Part shown: positions 11,154 to 22,397 of the stretch, piece after piece
How positions within the stretch are numbered: position 1 is the stretch's first letter
Layout: every line of letters begins with the position of its first letter
DNA from: Chamaecyparis obtusa
Taxonomy: Eukaryota; Streptophyta; Pinopsida; Cupressales; Cupressaceae
DNA: 64,000 nt
Direction of reading: 5' to 3'
Assembly: GCA_027943335.1 (NCBI GenBank)
Contig: BSBK01008830.1
Span: 186,001 to 250,000 of the forward strand
The notes under the pieces: model-generated
What the model saw: the letters and a program-made list of their open reading frames with translations, nothing else
The model's database searches: none
What the model was told of the DNA's origin: nothing
Translations under genes and position numbers: made by a program

Positions 11154-13606
11154 GATAAACCCTATTTTTGGTCTGACACAGATCAAAAGGTCCAATAAAG
11201 TTTTTCTGATAGCGTGAGACATATCTGGTGGGAAGTGCCCCCAATGAAAAATCCTATTAGCTAACTAGTTTGAATTTGATGAACTATTGTTCATTCATGC
11301 ACACAAATTACATTATACAATTATATCTGTCTAGGTTTTGACATGAGAGTGTCGAGGAGATTTATTTTCAGGACCACTATATTACCAGTAGTAGTATTAT
11401 GATGTTATATAAGGAATGTTTTATGTGTTAGACATTATATAGGAGACTCTAAGGAATGTTTCTAAACAACCAGTTCCTATTTGAGGTTGGAAAATTGATC
11501 TTCTTAATGTGTATATGCATAATAAACTCTTATTATCCACTGAAAGTGTGAATGCAAAGTGTTTGTCAAAATATCAATGACTATATATAAGTATGTCAAC
11601 TTTCTGGTGACAATTTCTTTGATCATAATGATTATTGTAGGTGTTCTAAATTCCTAAAATCACATTTTTTGATTGATCTATGATTTTCAAATTGTTTATG
11701 GAAATGCCCTTGCAAATTCAATGAACAATACTAGGTTTTCATGATGAAATTTTAATTTATAACCCCACTAGCAACAAGTCTTAGTGTTTGCACTAAAAAA
11801 TACTTCACATATGATTAGATGTAAAGTGTGTGACGAAATATCAGGAAATAAAAAAATCATAATTTTTATGATTGAGAACAAAATAGTGGTATAGTTATTA
11901 CATGGATAGGTTAGCATATGTCATGAATGGCTAGATGTTTTCTAGTGGTCAATAATTAGTTTCATATGTGATTAAGGTTGGTGTTGATGGAAATTTATTT
12001 TCTAATTGTGTAAGAAGTGTCACGTGGATTGTTGATACATTTTAGGAGGGCATGGGTTGGATGTGACTTGAAGTTGCATTTTAATGATGCACGTCTACCA
12101 TGTTCTGAGCTTGCAGGTTGATCTCATCAAATTTAATGACCTAGGAAATTTATTTTCAATATCTCTATGAACTGGTTGTTGATTTGATATGGATTTTCTT
12201 CTTGTACAAGTATCCTTCTCTCTTTTTGTAATAGTGTTTTGAGTCACTGAATATAGGATTTCTTCTAACCTTTATAACCTATGGTATCAACTTATTCTAA
12301 ATCATAAGAAATCCAACATTTGATGAACACATAGAGTTATACATGTGTTTTTTCAGATTTTATATGTAGTATGTAATGTTAAGGGACTCATCTTAGGTGA
12401 TATAACTCATTTTGCATTCTAGGTGCATATGCTAATTGTCCTTCCATTTTCCATATCAAAGATCAGTAAGTTCTTTTGATTGCAACTAGTGTAGTGTTTG
12501 TCTCTAATACTTTCAGTACGGTTGTAAGGGCCATATGTAGTTTTTCTTTTATCTTTAATTGTTTTGTTTAGTGGCCTCTAAGGACCACCCTCCTAGTTTC
12601 AATAGAACCTAAAGAAGAAAAATTTATTCCCCCTCAATTGGCCCAAAGCTACCAATTATTTGATGATGAGTTTTGCCTCTTTTCTTATGTATGTTTTTTT
12701 CCTTTGAATACATATTGAATGCCAAGTGTAGAATAATGATGTAGTTTTGAGATTTGATAGTACCACTATTAATGGAAGGCGTGCTTTCATCAAAAGTTTT
12801 ACCGCAAGCCTACTTTGGAGCTAGTGTGAAAGGTTATCCATATTTGATAGTCCTTGACAATAATATTAGAAAGGTTACAAAACAATGGTCCTGAAGTGAT
12901 AGGTCCTCAGTTGAAATATCACAAATGTTACACAATGATAATTTTGGAGTGCCTAGCCTTTTCAGAGAAACATTAACAAGATGTATTAAGAGATTTGTGT
13001 CCTTGTGTCATACTAGTAAGATGGTTTGACATTTAAATGTTTTAAATTTGTTGACTATTGAACCCAAGCCTCTGCATCTATAATGCCACCTCAATAAGGT
13101 AATCTTTCATAAGCTAATGACTTCATGAATGATGAATGAAGTGCCTTCCAATTGTCCATTGATTACCTCTTTTTCCTAATTTATATGATATTAATACTAA
13201 AGATACCTCTAAATATCATCAAAGTAACTGTATACTCAAGCATATTGATTGTAATTTTTAATGCAGGGCTCAATTTTTGGATCTTGCTATATCTCTTCTA
13301 GAAGGTTTAAATGCTGCATGTGTTAGTATGCTATTTAATGCTACAAAGATACCATTCTAGGTTTGAGATTTTGAACTTGTTGATGTATATTTTTTTCTTT
13401 GTATGATGTTCCAAAATGGGGCTAAAAATATTTTTTCAGATTTTTTTTTTGAATATAGGATAACGAGGGAATAGTCTAGAAGAAAGCCTATAAGGTTCTT
13501 GCAAATATTCTAAGGGTATGGTTGATTTCATATTCCTATGGTAATTTTATTGGTAGAGTAGATGGAATTTTTGAAGTTGAATCCACCTCTTGCGATGTAT
13601 CTATTA

Positions 13607-13611
13607 GGAAT
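13607..13611. repeat. F target-site duplication, left
   Basis: GTATC here and ATATC at 20463-20467 on the other side, 4/5 identical. It marks the insertion edges of F. Confidence 0.7.
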
Positions 13612-14765
13612 GAATGCTAAATGTTTGACAGCCATTCTATAGTAGTTGTTGTTACATTCATGACTATGATTGTCATTAATGTCAACACAGTGATCTTTTG
13701 AGGACTTGCAAAGAAGTAGACAGAGTTTGAATTAGCGCACATGGGTTATTGTAGTTGGAGCTATGTGATGTTGAGGATATACTCTTTGATATGTTATATG
13801 TCTATGGTTAAGACCACAGATAGTAATTCTTTTATTCATGAAAGTTATGAGCATTTTGGTGGAAGTAGTATTTAGGCAGTGCTCCTGAGTAGCGGTTTGT
13901 GGAAATCGGATGATATCTCCTAATCGAGATGGAATATGGTTTTGCGTAGTTAAAGGGAAGTTGAAGACACATTGATAGTGATGTGGATGATAGTGCAAAC
14001 TTCGAGGTCACATGAATGAAGATTTATTGTATTTGGAAGCTGACAGTTTTGTGTAATTCTGATGTAGCATGTGGAAACTTTTATTTTGTAATTGTATGCC
14101 GACTCATTTGTAATTATTTGAGTGTGCTATAAAGGAAGGAATGCGTTTCCTTGTTGTATGAAGAAGAGTATAGTAGTGTATGAATATGAAGTGAAGAAAA
14201 GAGATAAATGTGAAAGTGAATTGTGAAGGAAGACATGCAAAGTACAGAGATATGAAATTGAGATCTAGTGTAACAGTGAGTGCGGTTTGGCACAGTCAAA
14301 GAAGAGGTAACATATTATTCTGTTGAGTAATACAAATATTATTTGGACAATTTGTTTAGTGATCTTACCCTGAAGCTGTTTGGGCAATGGGTCCTTCTGT
14401 CTTCCATAACTCTTAATAGGGTTAGAATCTTTTAATAGGGATTCAAAATCTCCTAACATGGATTCATATGTACTGAATGTATTTCATAAGACTCCTAACA
14501 GAGTCCATCCTTTCACAAGGAATATTCATATTAGTGCATCTTTTGTGGGCATCATTCCCACCGGGGTTTACTCTTTGATCAAGAGGTTCCCTAGTCAACA
14601 TATCTTGTGTCATTGTGTTATTGTGTATGAATATCTTTCTATGGTTGGTAATTATATTGCTTACATGGTTTAATGCTGTTGAAGTTGATAAAAGTTATAA
14701 TTATCTGATAACTAATTCACCCCCCCCCCCCTCTCAGTTATCTTGGTGGACTTTACTTTCTAACA
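13612..14765 (+). repeat. F 5' LTR
   Basis: 1154 bp, ending TTTCTAACA. It has a C-run at 14720-14731 inside the motif AATTCACC...CTCTCAGTTATC, which reappears on the opposite strand in A, B, E and G. The TATA box is at 14128-14134. Confidence 0.92.
14128..14134 (+). promoter_or_regulatory. F LTR TATA box
   Basis: CTATAAAGGAAGG in the 5' LTR. The 3' LTR copy reads GCATAAAGG at the same place, so the box is kept only upstream of the coding region. Confidence 0.55.
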
Positions 14766-14767
14766 AT

Positions 14768-14782
14768 TGGTATCAGAGTGGC
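14768..14782 (+). other. F primer-binding site (tRNA-iMet type)
   Basis: TGGTATCAGAGTGGC, two bases after the LTR end. Eleven bases match the plant initiator-Met complement. Confidence 0.9.
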
Positions 14783-14821
14783 AGGTCCTTGAAAAAGAAG
14801 TTTAATAGCTTAAGGAGATCC

Positions 14822-15700
14822 ATGGTGAATTTCATGAAAGAAAGCCCTAAGTTTGATGGAGTAAATTTTGACAGCTGGAAAGAAAAGATGAGGACACACC
14901 TACTGTGTTTAAGACCAAGTTATTGGTTGATTACAAAGAATGATAAGACTATCATTGAAGAGGACAATCTTGAAACATGTATTGCTGATGAGAGAGATCT
15001 ATTCACGTGTAACATACTTGCAAGAGAAGCACTTTTGACAGCCCTTCTGGAGAATGAGTACAGTCAGGTAAAATGTTTGAAAAAATCTCATGAAATTTGG
15101 AAAGCTTTACACTCTACTTTTGAAGGTGATGAACATGCAAAAAGAGTAAGATTACATAATTGGATATGTGCATTTGAAGATATAAGAATGTTGGAAGATG
15201 AATTTGTCAAAAGTTATATTGGTAGAATGTCAGAAATTGTTACAGGTATAAAATCTTATGGAGGAACAAAGATAGAGAATGAAGTGATATGGAAAATTCT
15301 GAGGACATTGACTCCTATATTTAAGCAGACAACACAGATGATTGAACAAGTTATACCTTGTACTAAAAACTTTACAAGAGAGACTCTTCTTGGAAGATTG
15401 GAAGCAACAAAGATGAACCTGAGGTTATTAGGAGACTTACCTAGAATGGAGACAACATTTAGTGCTCTTAGTGTTCGCCCTACTTTTTCAAGAAGCTTAT
15501 GTGTGAGCGGAGATTATGCTGGCAGCAATAGATCTAGAAATGAAGAAGACAAGAAGATTGAAGAAGGTATTGCCTTCCTTGTGAAGAGAGAACCAGACGG
15601 TAAGAAAATTTTTAAATGTTGGACTTGTCAAGAATATGGTAATTTTCCATCTAAATGTCCTAAGAGAGTTAAAAAGTATAGAAAAAATTTCAAACCTAGA
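14822..15700 (+). pseudogene. F Gag domain and zinc knuckle
   Basis: A copia-type Gag (UBN2-like) starting near KFDGVNFDSWKEKM and running through HEIWKALHSTFEG and VRLHNWICAFEDIRM. The nucleocapsid knuckle at 15617-15658 reads CWTCQEYGNFPSKC. The metal-binding His after Gly is Asn, so the CCHC site is broken. There is no stop in this section. Confidence 0.85.
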
Positions 15701-15880
15701 AGATCTAAGGAATGTTATAATGGTAATGATGAAGATCTTGAAGCTAGTATAGAGAGAACCTTAAGTGAAAGTGATAATGAGAATAATGATGACATAAGAT
15801 TTGTAGCAATTAAAGAAGAAAATTCTGAAACTGATGTCAAGGAAGAAAAATCCTTAGTTTCTCAAGTTGAAAAGAAAGTT

Positions 15881-16390
15881 GATTGGATTATAGATATTGG
15901 TTGTTCACATCATATGGCTGGAGACATGAAAAATTTCATAAAGTTAAATGAATATGATGGAGGAATTGTTAGAGTTGGAAACAATGCACCTTGTTTGATT
16001 AAAGGTATAGGATCTATTACTCTTGATGGAAAGACTAATATTGATGATGTTTATTTTGTGGATGGATTGAAACATAATCCTTTGAGTGTTGGACACTTAG
16101 TTGATAAGGGATATCAAGTTTGGTTTATTGAGAAAACTTGTGTGATAAAGGATAAAGATGGAAATCTGATGGGAACTGGATCTAGAACTAGAGGTAACAT
16201 ATTTCATTTGAATCCGACTGAGATGACATGTTTGATTACTAAAATTGATGACATTTGGTTATGGCATAGAAGGTTTTGTCATATAAAATTTGACAACGTT
16301 GTGAAAGTAAGTACTACACTTGCAGTAAGAGATTTGCCTAAAATTATGAAGCCTACTAACATGATTTGCAAAGAATGTGTGATGGTTAAA
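15881..16390 (+). pseudogene. F protease and integrase zinc domain (GAG-pre)
   Basis: The protease active site is WIIDIGCSHHM, with D-I-G at 15893-15901 where copia proteases have D-S-G, so the catalytic triad is altered. The integrase N-terminal HHCC region follows: WLWHRRFCHIKFDN, then MICKECVM at about 16360-16384. The first internal stop (16391) falls directly after it. Confidence 0.82.
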
Positions 16391-16438
16391 TAGAAAAGAA
16401 ATTATTTTCCTAGTAAGAAGTTTACATCTGTAGAAAAG

Positions 16439-17035
16439 ATGGAAATTGTTCATACAGATTTGAGTAGTCCTACTAGGACTAGAGGATTCTATGGAGAAAG
16501 GTATTTTATGATTCTTGTTGATGATTTTCCAAGAATGATGTGGATTGCATTTCTTAAAGAAAAATCTGAAGCATTTGATAAGTTTAAGATTGTTAAGAAA
16601 AAAGTTGAGAATGAATCTGGAATGAAGATTAAATGTTTGAGATCTGATAGAGGTGGAGAATTTACTTCTACAAATTTTAACACCTTTTGTGAAGAAAATG
16701 GCATTAAGAGACAGTTCTCAGCCCCTAGAACACTTGAACAAAATGGTATTGTAGAAAGAAGGAACAAGTCAGTGACTGAAGCAGCATGAGCTATGTTATT
16801 TGAGAATGATTTGGTGAAGATATTTTGGAGAGAAGCAGTGAACACAATAGTGTATACAATGAAATGAGTACAAATCAAAGAAAACAAAGACAAGACACCT
16901 TATGAATTATGGTTTGGACATGCACCCTTAGTTAAGTATTTTAGAATTTTTGGAAGAAAATGTTATATAAAGAGAGATGATGATATTGGAAAGTTTGATC
17001 CTAGAAGTGATGAAGGTATATTTCTTGGATATTCT
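16439..17035 (+). pseudogene. F integrase core, DD35E
   Basis: The catalytic residues are all present: Asp of HTDLSS at 16457-16459, Asp of LRSDRGGEF at 16646-16648, and Glu of NGIVERRN at 16754-16756, with exactly 35 residues between the last two. Two TGA stops at 16787 and 16865 follow. The C-terminal GKFDPRSDEGIFLGYS block at about 16987-17034 is the usual copia integrase end. A minus-strand frame at 16893-16489 is a shadow. Confidence 0.9.
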
Positions 17036-17380
17036 TTGAAAAGAAAATCCTATAGATGTTATAAGAAAAGAACTAAGACTATTGTTGAAAGCACAAATGT
17101 TAAGGTTGATGAAAAGTTCAAAATTCAGGAAAGAATGCTTGATTATGAATTAGATGAAGAAGATCAACCTAAACCTAACAATGGATCTACTGAATTATTT
17201 TATGAAACTAACAGTTATTTTTTGAATGAAAGCCATAGTGAAGTCATTGAAGAGCTTGCACCTAAAGTGAGATCTGAGATAGTGACACCTAGCAAGAGTT
17301 TGTTAAGGAATCATCCTATTGGAAAAATTATTGAAAGCATCAAAAGAGGAGTTCTAACTCAGAATAAGGTACAAGAATAG

Positions 17381-18259
17381 TTATGTTTGATTTCTCAAAT
17401 TGAGCCTAAAACTACTAGTGAAGCTTGTGAAGATGAAAGTTGGATTAATGCTATGAAAGAAGAACTAGATCAGATTGAAAAGAACAAGACATGGGAATTG
17501 GTTCCTAGACCTAAAGACAAGAATGCTATTGGAACTAAATGGGTATTCAGAAACAAGATGAATGAACAAGGAGAAGTAGTAAGAAACAAAGCAAGACTGG
17601 TATGTAAGGGATACTCATAGCAAGAAGGAATTGACTATGAAGAAACCTTTGCACCTGTTGCAAGAATTGAAGCAGTAAGAATGTTTTTGGCCTATGCAGC
17701 TTACAAGAAATTTAAAGTATATCAGATCGATGTGAAGTCAGCATTTTTGAATGGAGAATTGGAAGAAGAAGTCCACATTGAGCATCCTGAAGGTTTTCCT
17801 TTGAGTCAAGAAGAAGACATGGTATGTAAACTAAAGAAAGCTTTATATGGACTAAAAAAAGCATCTAGAACTTGGTATGCAAGATTGGACAAGTATTTGT
17901 TAAAGTTGGGATTTACAAAAGGAACAACTGATAGTAATCTGTACACAAAAGAATTTGAAAACTGTTTGTTGGTTTTAGTTATTTTTGTTGATGACATTAT
18001 TTTTGGAGGAGAAGATGAAGCTAGTGACAAATTTTTTAATGAAATGAAGACTGAATTTGAAATGAGTATGATTGGTGAAATGAAATACTTTTTGGGATTA
18101 CAGATAACACAGAATAATGATAGTATCTTTGTAAGTTAGACAAAGTACCTGAATGACTTGTTGAAAAGATTTGGAATGGAGAATTATAAACCAGTTGGAA
18201 CACCTATGGTAACTAGACATAAGTTATCTAGCACAGATGAGACTCCTGTAGTAGAATAG
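17381..18259 (+). pseudogene. F reverse transcriptase
   Basis: The RT starts near AMKEELDQIEKNKTWELV and GTKWVFRNKMNEQG. It has the first catalytic Asp block YQIDVKSAFLNG and KKALYGLKKASRTWY. The catalytic FVDD is at 17984-17995 (YVDD is usual, Phe is tolerated). TMs and signals are absent. Three stops (17618, 18137, 18257) interrupt it. Confidence 0.92.
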
Positions 18260-18940
18260 AAGAATTACAGATCCATGATTGGAGGACTGCAGTATTTGAC
18301 ACATATAAGACCTGATATAGCACATTCAGTTGGAATTGTAGCAAGATTTCAAGATGAACCTAGAGAATCACATTATGCAGTAGTAAAGAGGATACTGAGA
18401 TATTTAAGAGGCACAATGGACTATGGATTATGGTATGAAAAACCTGATGATTTTACCCTATGTGCATATACAGATGCTGATTGGGGAGGCAGTGTTAATG
18501 ATAAGAAAAGCACCAACAGTGGAGCATTTTTCGTTGAAGGAAGATTGGTTTCTTGGATAAGCAAGAAGAAAAATTGTATCTCACAGAGCATAGAAGAAGT
18601 AGAATATGTAGCAGAAGTTAACAATTGTAACTAGATAATTTGGATGAAGCAAATGCTGAAGGATATTGGAATAAAGTTTGTTGAACTTGCTGTCATACAT
18701 TGTGACAACACCAACACAGTTAGTATGTCTAAGAATCCCGTATTACACTCTAAGAAAAAGCATATAGAGATCAAGTATCATGTTGTAAGAGAGAAAGTTG
18801 CTGAGAAAGAAGTCAAACTTGAGTACATAAGTACAAAGGAGCAGATAGCAGATATATTCACAAAGCCTTTGCCTAAGGATACATTTGAGTATTTGAGAGG
18901 TATGCTTGGGGTTATGCCCCAGCCTACTTTTGAGAAGTGA
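18260..18940 (+). pseudogene. F RNase H
   Basis: The connection GGLQYLTHIRPDIAH is followed by RNase H: YTDADWGGSVNDKKSTNSG, then SQSIEEVEYVAE (the family has STTEAEY), HCDNTNTVSMSKNPVLHSKKKHI, and the end block KEQIADIFTKPLPKDTFEYLRG. The stop at 18632 splits it. The true terminator is TGA 18938-18940. Confidence 0.9.
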
Positions 18941-19301
18941 TGTAGTTGGTTGCATTTGTCCAGTGGTATATGAGCCTTATCTGTCTTCTAGATTGGATGT
19001 TGGTACTTCCTTTATGGGGGAGTATGTGTATCTGAGCTGAGTCATGAGGACTCTAGTGAATGTATTTTATGAATAGTGTCTTTTGACATTGACTTGTTGT
19101 TGACATAGTGATGAAATTTATGTCATTGATGTCAATGGGAGAGAAGTGTACATGAAAAAATCTATTTGTACTATCTAAATAGGAAAATGAAGCAAGATTT
19201 GATTGATGAAGAGGATTTGAAGTAGCAGTGTTGAAGTATTGGATTTTTGGAACATTGGATGTTTTTTCATCTATGTTGCCATCAATTACAATGGGGGAGA
19301 T
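18941..19301 (+). other. F 3' untranslated region and polypurine tract
   Basis: Noncoding. The polypurine tract ATGGGGGAGAT at 19291-19301 abuts the 3' LTR. A second G-rich tract TTTATGGGGGAGTATG lies near 19010-19025 and could be a secondary plus-strand primer or a decayed relic. Confidence 0.8.
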
Positions 19302-20462
19302 TGTTAGGAATGAATGCTAAATGTTTGGCAGCCATTCTGTAGCAATTGTTGTTGCATTCATGACTATGATTGTCATTGATGTCAACATAGTGATCTTCTG
19401 AAGACTTGCAGAGAAGCAAAAAGAGTTTGAATTAGCGCACGTGGGTTATTATAGTTGGGGCTATGCGATTTTGAGGATATACTCTTTGATATGTTATATG
19501 TCTATGGTTTAGAGTGTAGATAGTAATTCTTTTATTCATGGAAGTTATGAGTATTTTGGTGGAAGCAGTACTTAGGCAGTGTTCTTGAGTAGTGGTTTGT
19601 GGAAATCGGATGATATCTCCTAATAAGGATGGAATTTGGTTTTTCATAGTTAAAGGGAAGTTGAAGACACATTGATAGTGACATGGATGATAGTGCAAAC
19701 TTTGAGGTCACATGAATGAAGATTTATTGTATTTGGAAGCTAACAGTTTTGTGCAATTCTGATGTAGCGTGTGGAAAATTTTATTTTGTAATTGTATGCT
19801 GACTCATTTGTAATTATTTGAGTGTGGCATAAAGGAAGGAATGTGTTTCCTTGTTTTATGAAGAAGAGGATAGTAGTGTATGAATATGAAGTGAAGAAAA
19901 GAGCTAAATGTGAAAGCAAATTGTGAAGGAAGACATGCGAAGTACAAAGATTTGAAATTGAGATCTGGTGTAATAGTGAGTGTGGTTCGGCATAGTCAGA
20001 GAAGAGGTAACACATTATTCTATTGAGTAATAAAAATATTATTTGGGTAGTTCATTCAGTGATCTTACCTTGAAGCTATTTGAGCAGTGGGTCCTTCTAT
20101 CTTCCATAACTCTTAACAGGACTAGAATCTTTTAACAGGGATTCAAAATCTCCTAACAAGGATTCATGTGTACTGAATGTATTTCATAAGAATCCTAACA
20201 GAGTCCATCCTTTCACAAGGAATATTCATATTAGTGCATCTTTTGTGGGCATCATTCCCACCAGGGTTTACTCTTTGATCAAGAGGTTCCCTAGTCAACA
20301 TATCTTGTGTCATTGTGTTATTGTGTATGAATATCTTTCTATGGTTGGTAATTATATTGCTTGCATGGTTTAATGCTATTGAAGTTGGCAAATGTTATAA
20401 TTATCTAATAACTGATTCACCCCTCCCCTCTCAGTTATCTTGGTGGACTTTACTTTCTAACA
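19302..20462 (+). repeat. F 3' LTR
   Basis: 1161 bp, TGTTAGG...TAACA. Its C-rich motif is CACCCCTCCCCTCTCAG at about 20419-20433. It is followed by the target duplication ATATC. Confidence 0.93.
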
Positions 20463-20869
20463 ATATCTTCTTCATTATGTATTAATATCTGATTAGGTTT
20501 CCTAAAGTTGAGTTGTTTGATAATTTAATGGGGTTATAATATTGATAGTACTGATTTTTACTCACTAGAATTGGACTGGGTAGGAACACAAAGATTTTCT
20601 TACAAATAACTTTGTTGAGATATTTTATGTTTTGATCACAATAATGACATCTTTCGATTTGTTTGCCAGGAAGCATCACCTTGATTGTTTGTACTACTTA
20701 ATAATTCATATTTCGATGGTTGGTGGTTAATGAACCTTCTTATTTGGTTTATGTTATTTTCTTTTGGTCATATTTTTGCATTCATGATTTGTCACCACCT
20801 AGTCTTGTTTATGATGTTGACAACAAACATGAAGATATCATATTAAAGCCATATTTAATGTGTGGGCCT
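20463..20869. other. Spacer between F and A
   Basis: 407 bp with no gene or repeat seen. It contains the right target duplication of F (20463-20467) and is the continuation of the DNA that F interrupted. Confidence 0.6.
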
Positions 20870-22011
20870 TGTTAGAAATAGGAAATACTGAGAGGGGGGG
20901 GAGGGGGTTGAATTAGTATTTCACAAACTTTTACCTTTTCCCAATTATGGATATATGAAATTAACTTGTAGCTTACATAAGAAACTAAACTAAATAAACT
21001 GATCAATAAGCATAACAATAAAATGAATGAAATCATGACACCATGTTTTTTCTTGAGAAAACCCCAACCAAGGGAAAACCCTAGTGGGGATCATACCCAC
21101 AACTGATCCACTAATCAAAAGTATTTGGTTAAAGATATTGACCCTGTTAGGAGTCTATTACATCTGTATAGTGTCTCTATCCTGGTTAAAGGACTTTAGG
21201 CCTTGTTAGAAGCCTCAAACCTGTTAGGAGTTTCTATTAAAAAACACAAATGTATGCAAGATGAGCTCACTACCCAAACATATAATATATAATGATAACT
21301 TCAGATACAAAAGGTAGAATACAAAAACATTTTACTATTGCTGAATATCTTCAATATTGTGATCTAGCTTTGTAGTTCCTTCGCACTGATAAATCATATC
21401 AATACAATACTTGCTTATAACTTCACATTACATACATTAATTTTTTTCTTACTTTCTTACAACTTACAATTTCACATCTTATCTCTTTGCATTACATATA
21501 TCTTTCTTCTATACAAGTTATTACGAAATAACTTTCTTGTCGGCTTACAGTTCATTACACACTTTCCAAAACATAAAGTCATTTCATGCTGCCTTAGGGT
21601 TAACATCTAGGATGTCATCCCTAATTAGTGAAGTCATTATTTTGATAAAAAAAATAATCCCTTAACTCAATATAACCAATTTCTGATCATTGCTCTTGTT
21701 CTGGTCAGCTCAACACTATCTCTGTAAAACATCGATATCTCTTTCCATACATGTTGTACAAAATTGTGCTCTTAGAAGTATCTTTGATATACTTGGAATG
21801 ATTTGTGTTCAAGTGTGCATGCACTGAACATGCTTCTATGAATTTCGCTAATCAAAATGGTCTCTGTGTTGACAGATAAACACTGCTATACTTAGACAAT
21901 TTTCATGAGTTGTTATACAAAACTTCCTCCTCGGATCATGCGATCTGAATACTGAATATATGTTGCCATAATGACAACATTATGATATCCTACTTAGCCA
22001 AATTTCCAAAA
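20870..22011 (-). repeat. A 3' LTR
   Basis: 1142 bp. The plus strand begins TGTTAGAAATAGGAAATACTG, followed by a G-tract and TGAATTAGTATTTCAC. The other end reads CCAAAA where the family has CCAACA, a decayed terminus. Confidence 0.85.
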
Positions 22012-22397
22012 ATCTCCCCCTTTGTCATTGGTGGCAACATATGGTAAAATTAGCTAAGTCCCAAACAAAAACTTATCACAAAATTTCCTACTGTAATATA
22101 CGACCATTACATCATTTAAAAAGGATCCATGGATCATACATGTCTACTTATTTCTCCATAAGGATACCCCCCCCCCCCCCCCCCCCCTTAGATTATACTT
22201 CATACTATTCCACATATCTATATCTTATACAAATACACAATTTTCTTATACTATACTACTCCACCTTTGACAACAATGAGAAAGGTGTCAATTATATGTA
22301 TATGTTGATCAAAATTTTGAGTTACCTTCTTACTTTAATATTGCAAAGATGGAAGACTTGATATACAATTTTCAAAGTTCACCTTCATATTTTCAAT
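22012..22397 (-). other. A 3' untranslated region with polypurine tract and 21-base C-run
   Basis: The polypurine tract is at 22012-22023 (minus strand AAAGGGGGAGAT). An uninterrupted run of 21 C lies at 22167-22187. The plus-strand open frame across it is an artefact of the run. Confidence 0.8.

Larger units (their letters stand above)
9398..13611. other. Unassigned decayed DNA between G1 and F
   Basis: About 4.2 kb with no convincing coding region on either strand. It holds two short tandem repeats (10007-10081 and 11056-11153). The string ATGGTATCAAC near 12282 resembles a plus-strand primer site after a possible LTR end, which would suggest an ancient copia relic, but I could not find a matching second LTR. 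The right end (13607-13611) is the target duplication of F. Confidence 0.45.
14822..18940 (+). pseudogene. F gag-pol polyprotein, one frame with eight internal stops
   Basis: 1373 codons from ATG 14822 to TGA 18938-18940. An in-frame ATG at 14615 lies inside the LTR, so 14822, right after the primer site, is the better start. Internal stops are at 16391 TAG, 16787 TGA, 16865 TGA, 17378 TAG, 17618 TAG, 18137 TAG, 18257 TAG and 18632 TAG. No frame change is needed anywhere. The six TAGs fit CAG Gln codons and the two TGAs fit CGA Arg codons, judged from the conserved family residues around them. Copia elements make particle, protease, integrase and RT from this single polyprotein. This copy cannot. 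Confidence 0.93.
13612..20462 (+). mobile_element. Ty1/copia retrotransposon F, structurally complete
   Basis: A 6.85-kb plus-strand element. The LTRs are 13612-14765 and 19302-20462, with TG/CA ends (the first base pair of the 5' copy has decayed to TA). The primer site is at 14768 and the polypurine tract at 19290-19301. The flanking target duplication is GTATC/ATATC. Domain order Gag, zinc knuckle, protease, integrase, RT, RNase H is that of Ty1/copia. All coding blocks share one frame from 14822 to 18940, with eight internal stops and no frameshift. By eye the first 176 bp of the two LTRs differ at 19 sites, of which 17 are transitions, so the copy is old and shows deamination-type decay. 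Confidence 0.95.

Noticed and set aside
13732..14299. Minus-strand frames inside the F 5' LTR (also 19432-20391 in the 3' LTR)
   Set aside because: They occur in both LTRs because the LTRs are repeats. No coding motif, and antisense to the element.
14712..14735. Repeated poly-C/poly-G tracts as CRISPR-like or satellite arrays
   Set aside because: Each is a single homopolymer in an LTR or leader, with no repeat-spacer structure.
16489..16893. 134-codon minus-strand frame
   Set aside because: Antisense shadow of the F integrase core.
22041..22361. 106-codon plus-strand frame with a Pro run
   Set aside because: The Pro run is the 21-base C-run. Opposite strand to the element and no motif.
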